From Mesostigma viride (lineage: Eukaryota > Streptophyta > Mesostigmatophyceae > Mesostigmatales > Mesostigmataceae): a stretch of 25,000 bases of DNA. The stretch spans positions 2,658,296 through 2,683,295 of the forward strand of contig RPFO01000104.1 of NCBI GenBank assembly GCA_009746045.1, read 5' to 3'. The notes below the pieces were generated by a model. That model made no database searches. It saw only the letters and a list, made by a program, of their open reading frames with translations, and was not told where the DNA came from. Each line of letters starts with the position of its first letter. Position 1 is the first letter of the stretch. The translations under genes were made by a program, and so were the position numbers. Below are positions 1-7,804 of this stretch, piece after piece.

Positions 1-408
1 TAATGATTGAGGATTCAGGCTGCCATGTTGTCATCATGGCTGGCCTACGTATGTACATGGTGTTCGAAAAGAAAAAAAATGATGAGGATTCAGGCTCCCA
101 TGGTGGTTCATTCATTGCCCGTGAATGTACATGGTGCCATTTATGTAATTAAATGATGAGGATTCAGGGCTCCATTGGTGTCATCATTGCTCCGTGTATG
201 TAACATGTTGGCATTTATGTATGTAATTTAATGATGAGGATTCAGGCCTCCATTGTGTCATCATCGGCTGGGCCTACGTATGACATGGATGTCAAAGAGA
301 AAAAACATGATGAGGATGTCAGGCTCCATTGGTGTCATCATGGCGTCTACGTACATGGATGTCAAGGATATAGGTAATGATGAGGATTCAGGCTCCCATG
401 GTGTCAGA
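1..408. repeat. minisatellite, about 76-bp unit, six copies
   Basis: The phrase GATGAGGATTCAGG, or a one- or two-base variant, recurs near positions 4, 79, 155, 233, 310 and 379. The period is therefore 69 to 78 bp. Each unit continues with a CTCCCATGGTGTCATCATgg-like segment and a TACGTATGTACATGG-like segment. The copies differ by small indels, as expected of an old tandem array. No gene is visible here. The array starts at or before the window edge. Confidence 0.85.
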
Positions 409-511
409 TGTCCCCCCTCCCTCCCTCCCTCCCTCCCTCCCTCCCTTCCTCCTCCCTCCCTCCCTCCCTCCCATCCATCCCCCCTCCTCCCTCCTCCATC
501 CCTCCATCCCT
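409..511. repeat. CCCT/CCTCC-type simple repeat
   Basis: This is a pyrimidine-rich block of CCCT, CCTCC and CATCC words joining the minisatellite on its left to the TTACGC array on its right. It is low complexity and the open frames across it are artefacts of the repeat. Confidence 0.85.
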
Positions 512-889
512 CTTACGGTTACGCTTACGCTTACGGTACGCTTACGTTACCTTACGCTTACGGTTACGCTTACGTACGCTTACGCTTACGCTTACGTTAC
601 GCTTACGCTTACGCTTACGCTTACGCTTACGCTTACGCTTACGCTTACGCTTACGCTTACGCTTACGCTTACGCTTACGCTTACGCTTACGCTTACGCTT
701 ACGCTTACGCTTACGCTTACGCTTACGCTTACGCTTACGCTTACGCTTACGCTTAGGCTTACGCTTACGCTTACGCTTACGCTATACGCTACGCCCTCCC
801 TCTCCCTACGGTTACGCTTCGCTTACGGTTATGCTTACGCTTAGGTTTACGCTTACGCTTACGCTTAGGCTTACGCTTACGCTTACGCC
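512..889. repeat. (TTACGC)n hexamer array
   Basis: Tandem TTACGC hexamers make up nearly all of this block. The longest nearly uninterrupted stretch is about 595-780. Variants include TTACGG and occasional TTAGGC, for example near 754 and 866. The array is followed by the words CCCTCC and CTCTCC. The unit has the length and strand bias of a telomere-like hexamer, but it is not a standard telomere repeat and no chromosome end is visible. Confidence 0.85.
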
Positions 890-1616
<727 letters not shown>

Positions 1617-1675
1617 ACCCCCCCCCCTTTTACAAACACCATAATTCTGCCAACGTCACTCTTCCTGGACCGTGT

Positions 1676-2090
1676 GATAGTTACGCCCGCCGTCGTTTCT
1701 TGTCTTACTGGAAGAGCACATGACCAACATTGGTTGTGCTAGTTACGCCCGCCGTCGTTTCTTTTGCCTTTTCGATGTCGAAATATATCTCGGGAAAGAT
1801 GCACCCCCGTCAGTTAACTTGTCATCTTGTAAGCTCAATCTTTCCATGATAGTTACGCCCGCCGTCGTTTCTTTTGCATCTTCGATGTCGAAGTGTTTGT
1901 CGTGAAAGTTGCATCCCCGTCAGCTTCTTGTAAGATCAATGTTTCATGATAGTTACGCCCGCCGTCGTTTCTTTTTTATTTTCGATGTCGAAGAATATGT
2001 CGTGAAAGTTGCAGCGCGTTCGTGTCCATTGTGATCTTGTGATATCAAAGTTTCCCATGATAGTTACGCCCGCCGTCGTTTCTGTTGCTT
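1676..2090 (+). repeat. satellite of about 105 bp carrying the dyad motif
   Basis: Five copies of TTACGCCCGCCGTCGTTTCT start at 1681, 1743, 1853, 1953 and 2064. Between them lie partly conserved segments containing the palindrome TTCGATGTCGAA (1771, 1881, 1981), a GTCGTGAAAGTTGCATCC-like stretch and an ATGATAG-like lead-in. The spacing is 62, 110, 100 and 111 bp, so the first unit is shortened. The array ends about 125 bp upstream of the first gene of the + strand block. It may be a promoter or boundary array, but that is inference. No coding sequence is apparent. Confidence 0.8.
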
Positions 2091-2208
2091 CTCGTTCGTT
2101 TAAAATATCTAATGAAGTTTTTACCATCGTTCACCTAAAACAAATTACTTTAAATCTGCACCCGTTAAACCACACCCCCCTCGAAATGACTCCATGGTTG
2201 CAGAACAA

Positions 2209-2433
2209 ATGTCAGAAGAAGAACAAAAAAAATGCTTCGGAAACCACAAGCGCAAAAGGAAAGCCGATGACAATTTAGAGACCCTCTCGGAGGATGTGCC
2301 GGAGTTGGTTTCTTCGGATGACGAGTTTGAATACTCAAAAACATCAGGGGGACAAGTTCTTGAGAAAGCATGGAAGGTGTTTGTGACAAACGCGTTTGTG
2401 GAATGGATAAAAAAAAACTATTCCGAGGAATAG
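2209..2433 (+). CDS. small basic/acidic protein of unknown function
   Basis: This is a 74-residue protein if translation starts at the ATG at 2209, which follows a CAG by five bases. An in-frame ATG at 2194 would add five residues. I do not recognise it. It has a basic cluster resembling a nuclear localisation signal (HKRKRK) near residue 15, then a stretch rich in Glu, Asp and Ser, then a possible amphipathic C-terminus with Trp residues (KAWKVFVTNAFVEWIKKNY). It is the first gene of the compact + strand block, and an AATAAA lies 20 bases after its stop. Its size and composition make it a weak call on its own. The regular spacing to the next gene supports it. Confidence 0.5.
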   Translation: MSEEEQKKCFGNHKRKRKADDNLETLSEDVPELVSSDDEFEYSKTSGGQVLEKAWKVFVTNAFVEWIKKNYSEE

Positions 2434-2452
2434 TAACTTGTTATTATAAAAT

Positions 2453-2458
2453 AATAAA
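2453..2458 (+). terminator. possible polyadenylation signal AATAAA
   Basis: AATAAA lies 20 bases downstream of the stop of the first small gene and 43 bases upstream of the next start. It is in AT-rich spacer sequence. Confidence 0.4.
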
Positions 2459-2501
2459 TTAATGTTTATGAATTTTTTTGTTCGTTTTTTCCCTGAAAAA
2501 G

Positions 2502-3257
2502 ATGGAGTCCGAGATCGTGAATGAAGTCTACGGAAGCGTCCTTCAAAACGTTTTCAAACAAGTTCGCTTTCTGTCGCGTGTCATATTCGAGGAAGTTCGA
2601 GTCGCGCAGGAGAGGACAGGCCGCCACTTGGCCGTTTTATTGGCGTTTGATTCGTTCAGCCAAATGGAGAGAATTATGTACGCCCAGCTAGCTGATATGA
2701 ACTTCTGTATTCAAGAGGGTTTTTTCAGACCACAGATGGATCTAAGAGTGCCCATAGACCCAAGGACGGAGTTCCGCCTTTTGGTGTCGTTCATTACAAA
2801 GGGGCCAAAGATAGAGTTGGGGGAAGAGGAAGGGGCTCAGCTTGGGTGCACCTACGGGCGCGCATTTTACCCGAATGTTACGCATTCTCTGCGCGTGAGG
2901 GCTGATGCATGTGTAGGGGCAGTACCCCTCAACATGAACTTTTTCTTGCTCTCTGACCCGATCGTGAGGGATGGGGATCGCATGCGTAGTACGCGAAAGT
3001 GCTCCAAGGAGGGGTGTGGGTGCGAAACAGGACCTCATATCAAGTGGTGTAGAGGATGTAGGGATGCCAGATATTGCAGTGAGGAGTGCCAGCGTGCGGA
3101 CTGGAGTAGGCATAAGGATAGATGCGAACGTCTGAGGCAAGCGAGGGAGGTGCTGGCAGGGGTGAAGTGGGGGGTTAACGTGACGACGATACTGGATAAA
3201 ACTATGGGGTCTGATGTCGACTTCTCCTTCAACTTCCACGACGGCTCTGCCTCTTAG
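2502..3257 (+). CDS. MYND-type zinc-finger protein
   Basis: This protein has 251 residues counting from the ATG at 2502, which follows GAAAAAG. A complete MYND finger lies at about residues 167-208. It has the ligand pattern C167, C172/C174, C183, C186, C192, C196, H204 and C208, with the typical YCSEECQ and W-x2-H-x3-C core. MYND fingers usually bind proline-rich peptides of partner proteins and often sit in chromatin or signalling proteins; the sequence does not show which partner. The N-terminal 160 residues match no family I know. They begin with an apparently helical segment and include a stretch rich in hydrophobic residues. There is no SET domain, so this is not a SMYD methyltransferase. 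The gene has no visible intron and lies in the same-strand block, 68 bases after the preceding stop. Confidence 0.75.
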   Translation: MESEIVNEVYGSVLQNVFKQVRFLSRVIFEEVRVAQERTGRHLAVLLAFDSFSQMERIMYAQLADMNFCIQEGFFRPQMDLRVPIDPRTEFRLLVSFITKGPKIELGEEEGAQLGCTYGRAFYPNVTHSLRVRADACVGAVPLNMNFFLLSDPIVRDGDRMRSTRKCSKEGCGCETGPHIKWCRGCRDARYCSEECQRADWSRHKDRCERLRQAREVLAGVKWGVNVTTILDKTMGSDVDFSFNFHDGSAS

Positions 3258-3358
3258 AAAAACTTGAAATGTAGAGTAATAACTTGTTTATATGATGTTA
3301 TATTTAATGTTTAATGTTTAATGTTTATAACGTATCATTTTCCTCCTACGCGCAGGAA

Positions 3359-3559
3359 ATGGTGGAGGTTAAGGAGAGTTTGGCCAAAAGGCAAAGGACC
3401 GACACACTTCGACATAATGGAAGGAGTCTTCCATTGTACATCAAAAAAATAGTCGAGGATTACTGGCTCGCTTCCGACTCGACTCCTCGTCCGAGTCCGG
3501 TGATACCGGACAGTGTCAAAGTCTGGAAGGTTTCAGCACATCAATCGCACATTGAATAG
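3359..3559 (+). CDS. small basic protein of unknown function
   Basis: This 66-residue protein starts at the ATG at 3359, three bases after a CGCAG that looks like a splice acceptor. Upstream, GTATCAT lies at 3332, giving a 24-base GTAT...CAG arrangement as in two later genes of the block. The protein has a basic cluster (LAKRQR) near its start and a Tyr/Trp-containing segment (YIKKIVEDYWLAS) in the middle. Like the first small gene it combines a basic cluster with a Trp-containing segment, but I cannot show that they are related. No function can be assigned. The dyad motif and AATAAA follow its stop. Confidence 0.45.
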   Translation: MVEVKESLAKRQRTDTLRHNGRSLPLYIKKIVEDYWLASDSTPRPSPVIPDSVKVWKVSAHQSHIE

Positions 3560-3593
3560 ATAATGTTTTATCGCCATATTGCTGTTCGACAAG

Positions 3594-3613
3594 TTGCGCC
3601 TTGGGGCGTTTCT
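3594..3613 (+). promoter_or_regulatory. dyad motif in the spacer after the 66-residue gene
   Basis: TTGCGCCTTGGGGCGTTTCT begins 35 bases after the preceding stop. GCGCC and GGCGT can pair (one G-T) across a four-base centre. It could be an RNA hairpin near the 3' end of the upstream transcript or a DNA-binding site. Confidence 0.6.
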
Positions 3614-3639
3614 TTGCGCCAAATTTAAACCTTCGTATT

Positions 3640-3658
3640 AATAAACAAGTACAATAAA
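3640..3658 (+). terminator. two possible polyadenylation signals
   Basis: AATAAA occurs at 3640-3645 and 3653-3658, some 80 bases after the preceding stop and just downstream of the dyad motif. They are followed by a T-rich stretch. Confidence 0.45.
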
Positions 3659-3699
3659 AAAATTTCAAAACGTTTTTTGAATTTTATTTTCCGGGGCCG

Positions 3700-3726
3700 G
3701 TATGTTATCGTAACTTGTCGCAGATG
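3700..3726 (+). promoter_or_regulatory. GTATGTT...CAG|ATG start-proximal arrangement
   Basis: GGCCGGTATGTT is followed by CGCAG and then ATG. GTATGT resembles a 5' splice site and CGCAG a 3' splice site, but they are only 24 bases apart. The same GGCCGGTATGTT occurs before the gene at 4870. The CAG may be a trans-splicing or 5'-UTR intron acceptor; a real 24-base intron would be extremely short. Confidence 0.45.
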
Positions 3727-4589
3727 TCCGGTTCGACGGAAGATTCGTCCGATTCGTCTAGTCACCTCCTGATGGAGGATTGGCAACGACTTCAACAACA
3801 CCAAGCGGTTGCCACTGTCATTCAGAGTGTTGCTCGCTCAATAGGGGCGCCGCGCAAGTGTGATGTGTCCACTTGCAAGAAAACCGCTCTCGGATTTGAC
3901 TTGTATTGCCGAAAGCACGAAGAACATTCTCGTCACATCGAAAATGCCCTCAGTCGCGGACTTGGAATGGCGGGCGCCCTCGGACCTGGATTGGCGGGGG
4001 GGCCCTGCGACTTCGCCTGGACATGACTGTCGGAGAGGTCGTGGGTGTAAATTTTGATTTCACCAGGGGAGACGAGTACTTCCTTGAAGATTGGATAGTC
4101 AAAGACTCCGCGACAGGTGCGGACTTGGCAAAGGGAGGCTACGTTGCCGGCGCCCAAGAAAATGGTTGGAGTAGCTTGAGATGCTTTTTGATGACGACAC
4201 CTTTTGCCGACTCGCGTGACACGGATGTAAGCGAACTTTATCGGCGTATGTGTTTTGCACTCGCCGACATTCCGCTGATAACTCAACGAGAGTTCGATTT
4301 TCGCGTGGAAACAAAAGCCAAAGCGATTGTATCCGGCGTGAAGGCGATTGTGGAGGAGGAGCAGGATTCTCTGTGTGCAGAGTATTTGGAGAGAGTGGCC
4401 CCGATGAAGACGAGGAGGTCCGAAATCTATCCTGACACCGGCAACAAGGAGGCAAAGTTGGTGGCCGCCAAAGAAGAGATGTTCGCTCGTGTCGATGAAA
4501 TGGCGGCGAAAGAGGTTCCGAGAGTTCGCTCGATCGGTTGTTGCAAAACCTGCAGAGAGTGGAACGAGTCGCGGGACAGTCTATATTGA
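3724..4589 (+). CDS. C-x4-C-x10-C-x2-H zinc-binding protein, frameshifted
   Basis: This gene reads as about 288 residues only if the frame moves by -1 at the run of seven G at 3996-4002. In the first frame, reading ends at a TGA 25 bases after the run. In the second frame a long open region continues to the stop at 4587-4589. The first part has a Ser/Asp-rich start, an IQ-like helix (VIQSVAR) and a C46-C51-C62-H65 cluster likely to bind zinc. The second part is mixed charged and hydrophobic, with a CCKTC near the C-terminus. The start is the ATG directly after CGCAG at 3721-3723. The cluster spacing is identical to that of the next gene, which suggests paralogy. In the zero frame the run reads G GGG GGG, so the break could be a programmed slip, a missing G in the assembly, or a mutation. 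The function is unknown. Confidence 0.6.
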
Positions 4590-4595
4590 TATGAG

Positions 4596-4615
4596 TTGCG
4601 CCCGCCGGCGTTTCT
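4596..4615 (+). promoter_or_regulatory. dyad motif just after the stop of the frameshifted gene
   Basis: TTGCGCCCGCCGGCGTTTCT begins six bases after the stop codon. GCGCC and GGCGT pair across a CGCC centre. This is the closest of all copies to a coding end. Confidence 0.6.
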
Positions 4616-4735
4616 CTGGTCTTGAATGCCCCCCCTCTACATACACATTATATTGTCTGGACATTCGTATGTAGTGACAATCGTAGTCGATGTGATTGCC
4701 ATTCGTTTGTACGTAGAAAGTGGTTGTTGAGGAAG

Positions 4736-4755
4736 TTGCGCCCCAGGGCGTTTCT
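4736..4755 (+). promoter_or_regulatory. second dyad motif in the same spacer
   Basis: TTGCGCCCCAGGGCGTTTCT lies 134 bases upstream of the next start. GCGCC and GGCGT pair across a CCAG centre. Confidence 0.6.
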
Positions 4756-4806
4756 TTGTTGCATTTTCTTCAAATTTTAGCTCGCATAAATAGATGAAGA
4801 TGACTT

Positions 4807-4812
4807 AATAAA
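4807..4812 (+). terminator. possible polyadenylation signal AATAAA
   Basis: AATAAA lies 218 bases after the preceding stop and 58 bases before the next ATG. It is followed by a T-rich stretch. Confidence 0.4.
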
Positions 4813-4850
4813 TGCCAGTTTTTTTTAATAATATAAACTACTCGCGGCCG

Positions 4851-4872
4851 GTATGTTCTGGTTTCGCAGATG
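4851..4872 (+). promoter_or_regulatory. GTATGTT...CAG|ATG start-proximal arrangement
   Basis: GGCCGGTATGTT is followed after a short gap by TTTCGCAG and ATG. From GTATGTT to CAG is 19 bases. The upstream half is identical to that before 3724. Confidence 0.45.
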
Positions 4873-5604
4873 TCCAGTCTGACGGTCGACATAAGGGGAC
4901 GTCCATATCAGGACGCTGTTTTCCGGATTTTTGAGAAGGATCCCGAAAAGAAGTGCCGGGATAGGAAATGTAAAAAGCTGTCAATTACCGACATGGGTCT
5001 GTGTGGGGAACACATCGTAGCTTTTGGAAAGGACATGATTTCCCGTCATTTGCAACAATACGTTGACAACAATTGTGTGGGAGGGGCGCAGATGGACGTC
5101 CTTCTTGAGGATGGAGTGGACGGAGCCAAAAGGGCTGTAATTCGGCTGTCGGAAATGGATGATGACAAAGAGGACGTGAACATTCGCCTTAAGAGGCACG
5201 ACGATAACACGGCCGATTGTGTGTTTGGGTCTCGAGGAGTGGCGGATGAGAGGCAGGTCTTCCATGATGCCGCGGAGAAGGTGGTGGAATGGATGATGGG
5301 TTGGTCAAATCTTGACGTTCGCATATTCAACCGTCTGACGTCTGATTTCCTTCTCCGGGGAAGTTTCAAGATGGTTGACCGTGCAAGGCAGTCCAGGAAC
5401 CAGGTATCCGTTTCCATGGCCAGTCCGATCGCACGCATGATTGAGGGGGGCCCTCTTCCGCGCAACCTTGCCTCGAGATTTCGAAAATACCGTGAAGGGC
5501 TCGACCGAAAATCAGCAGCGATTTCCCATTCGCGAACCACTTATGGGTCGACGGAGGTGGTAACGGAATTTTTTTGCATTTCCTTGCCAATTGATTCTTT
5601 ATGA
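4870..5604 (+). CDS. C-x4-C-x10-C-x2-H zinc-binding protein, paralogue of the preceding gene
   Basis: This protein has 244 residues, starting at the ATG directly after CGCAG. It has a C29-C34-C45-H48 cluster with KK straight after the second Cys, exactly the spacing and KK of the preceding gene. Both genes also begin MSS or MSG after the same upstream sequence. The rest is acidic then basic, with a segment AEKVVEWMMGWSNLDVRIF (about residues 138-156) that looks helical and a Lys/Arg-rich region after residue 165. I know no family with this cluster plus this C-terminus. The last residues after about 230 (VVTEFFCISLPIDSL) could be read-through into an intron, since GAG|GTGGTAAC is present at about 5553. 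The sequence shows no catalytic motif. Confidence 0.6.
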   Translation: MSSLTVDIRGRPYQDAVFRIFEKDPEKKCRDRKCKKLSITDMGLCGEHIVAFGKDMISRHLQQYVDNNCVGGAQMDVLLEDGVDGAKRAVIRLSEMDDDKEDVNIRLKRHDDNTADCVFGSRGVADERQVFHDAAEKVVEWMMGWSNLDVRIFNRLTSDFLLRGSFKMVDRARQSRNQVSVSMASPIARMIEGGPLPRNLASRFRKYREGLDRKSAAISHSRTTYGSTEVVTEFFCISLPIDSL

Positions 5605-5645
5605 GGGACATAGAGTTGTTTGTATAGAGAGTGAATTGACGAAAG

Positions 5646-5665
5646 TTGCGACGGCGGTCGCATCT
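5646..5665 (+). promoter_or_regulatory. dyad motif with compensatory stem change
   Basis: TTGCGACGGCGGTCGCATCT lies 41 bases after the stop. GCGAC and GTCGC are a perfect five-base inverted repeat. Relative to other copies the inner pair C-G has become A-T, so both sides changed together. Confidence 0.6.
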
Positions 5666-5758
5666 TTTAGTGCGTCGTTCTCTTGTTATGAATCTCTGTT
5701 CATTCTGAATTATAACGTTGTTTGTACCTTGACATAATGATGCATTTTTTGTATTGAG

Positions 5759-5778
5759 TTGCGACGTGGGGCGCATCT
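5759..5778 (+). promoter_or_regulatory. dyad motif upstream of the large gene
   Basis: TTGCGACGTGGGGCGCATCT lies 48 bases upstream of the ATG at 5827. One inner pair is mismatched (A opposite G). The CATCT ending is shared only with the copy at 5646. Confidence 0.55.
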
Positions 5779-5790
5779 TCCTGCTGACTC

Positions 5791-5829
5791 GTATGTTTTT
5801 TCCAATTTTTTTGTTTTGTGTTGCAGATG
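5791..5829 (+). promoter_or_regulatory. GTATGTT...CAG|ATG start-proximal arrangement
   Basis: GTATGTT, a T-rich stretch of about 26 bases and GTTGCAG run directly into the ATG of the large gene. From GTATGTT to CAG is 36 bases, with a good polypyrimidine tract. Confidence 0.45.
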
Positions 5830-7665
5830 GAAAAGGGCGGCCCTACATCGCAGGTGGTCGGCGACTCTCCCCCTAGGGGGGAAGGGTCAGAAGGGCAACC
5901 AGTTCAGGCCCAAGGCGCCTCCCCACAACAGCCTCCTCACAAGCGTGCAAGGGAGGGCACGCCGCCCCCAATGGTGGAATCTGGTGTCAGCTTTGCCGCG
6001 GTCACTGGGAAGGATGAGTACCACGGTGGTCTTGAGATGGTGGACGATCCGGTTAAGCGGATTCAGATTGAGCGGTTTGAGCGACTCGCGAATGGCACTC
6101 GTGAACAGCAATTCGCGCTGTACCAAGACATCCTTAATGACAAACCTGAAGTCGCCAAGGTGCCTTATACCTCCAAGCGCACATTCATGCCTCGTTTCGA
6201 AACCCTGCTCCAGCAGGAGCTAAGGTTGCGTCGGTTGGCTCAGAATGCGCCAGAGACAGTAGCCGCCGCGCCCTCCCATGCCGCGCCTGCCGCAGTAGCC
6301 CAAAAGAGGGGGGAGAGTGTGCACGAGTCGGCCGCAGTGCCCTCAACCGCAAGGGATCCCCCCGCGACTTCCAAGCCGGTCGCGACGGGCGATATGCCCC
6401 CGCCGCGGCAGAGGGGAAGGGGGAAGGGGGTCGATGGAGGGGAAGTCCTCGATGTTTTCGATATGACGCTGGGCAATTTGGAAGGTGGCGGGCCGATCTT
6501 CGTAAGTCTCCGCCCATTAAATTGATGTCGTGAAATACAATACGCATTTTTTTGCAATATTCGCCAGACATGTCATTTCCGACAACTAAGCGGATTTTTA
6601 CTTTCCGTTGAAATGTTCGCAGGGCCGGCAAGAGGATGTTGGTGCAAGAGAAGCCCGCTCAATGGCGGGAAGCACCCAGGTACATGAGTGCGTCAGATTC
6701 CTCTCCGGTTTACTTGTATTGAAAAGGTTTGCGTGCGTATATCCTTGTTTATTTTTGTAGTAATTTTTTTCTTGTGAATGGACAATCGCGTTTGCTATTT
6801 TTACAGGGAAGTCCGTTCGAGCAGCAAGAGGGCGGTGACAGGAGGGGAAGTGGATCTTACGGTGGTTCCACTGCAGAGGGGGGAAGGGTAAGTTACCGTT
6901 GACTTAGTAATCGAAAGTTTAGGTTCGTCCTCAATGACAGAGTTACGACGGCCGGCGTTTCTTACACTTTTCTTACATTAAAAATCTTCCGTTGATAATG
7001 TTCTTGCAGGAAGCCGGTCGTCAGGGTGGGGCAAATCTCCAGGGAGAGGGGGCTATCGCTGTCGGTGAGCCTGTGTCAGAGGGCGCGGGTGGAAGCGACG
7101 GCGATACTGCGAAAATGACACGCTTTAAGGAGCAAGCGGATGCTTATCAACTGAAGAAGTTGGCAAAGTGGGTTGTGGCCGAGGTGAGAACGGAAAAGCC
7201 CCACCTGAGGTACGGAACCAGATGATGACTCCATCAAGTCGCTGAGTTGATCGTGAAGAATGCGTGCCGGCCCGATGGCGCCACACAGCCTGAGGAAATC
7301 CCGAGCGCCAAGGCCTTGATAAAGTGGATGCAGGAGAACCTGTTCGAGGGCAAAGGGAAGGAGAGGAAGTGTAAACTGTTGACGGTGACGGAGAAGGACG
7401 CCAAGACTCTGATCAAGATGTTGAAGGAACACGATGCCCGCCAGGACAAGTCTCCGAAGATCGCGAAGGGGTCGAAGAAAGCGGCTGAAGCAACAGCGGT
7501 TGAGGGGAATGAGGTAAGTCTACCTCTGTTGTGAGGGGGGCTTTGTTCTTGAGGTCCACGTTTCATGTAGGTTGCGACGGCCGGCGTTTCTTAAGTGTGA
7601 CATTTACTTTATTCCTTTCGGTTATGCTTTCCTGATTTTTTCATATCATTGTTAAGGGGAACGAG
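5827..7665 (+). CDS. large multi-exon gene, N-terminal exons 1-6
   Basis: Six exons fit GT-AG rules: 5827-6501, 6623-6679, 6807-6887, 7010-7183, 7247-7513 and 7657-7665 (nine bases, Gly-Asn-Glu). All the joins are phase 0 and together encode about 421 residues. Donors are GTAAGT, GTACAT, GTAAGT, GTGAGA and GTAAGT; acceptors are TTCGCAG, TTTACAG, CTTGCAG, a weak GCTGAG, and TTAAG. Exon 1 starts with a Gly/Pro/Gln-rich leader, then a basic KRAR and a folded-looking segment (about residues 55-140), then a low-complexity Ala/Pro part ending in RQRGRGKG. Exons 4-5 contain a Lys-rich helical region. I recognise no family. The 63-base intron 7184-7246 is the least sure: reading through it hits TGATGA in the same frame. 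The start is the ATG after TTGCAG. Confidence 0.55.
6502..6622 (+). other. intron 1 of the large gene
   Basis: The intron runs from GTAAGT after ATCTTC to TTCGCAG before GGCCGG. It is 121 bases long, phase 0, and carries no dyad motif. Confidence 0.6.
6943..6962 (+). promoter_or_regulatory. dyad motif inside intron 3 of the large gene
   Basis: TTACGACGGCCGGCGTTTCT lies in the intron 6888-7009, 55 bases after the donor and 47 before the acceptor. One inner pair is mismatched. Confidence 0.55.
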
Positions 7666-7804
7666 GTAAGTATACCTCTGTTGTGAGGGGGGCTTTGATG
7701 TTGAGGTTCAGGTTTCATGTAGGTTGCGACGGCCGGCGTTTCTCAATCGACATTTACTTTATTCCTTTTGGTTATGCTTTCCTGATTTTTTCGCATCACT
7801 GCAG
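7511..7804 (+). repeat. 152-bp tandem duplication of exon end plus intron
   Basis: The segment GAGGTAAGT...gap...AAG at 7511-7662 is repeated at 7663-7804 with a 152-base offset and a modest number of substitutions. Each copy has its own GTAAGT donor, a dyad motif TTGCGACGGCCGGCGTTTCT (7572 and 7724), the same internal text and its own acceptor (TTAAG, CTGCAG). The duplication leaves a nine-base exon GGGAACGAG between two introns of 143 and 139 bases. Confidence 0.8.
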
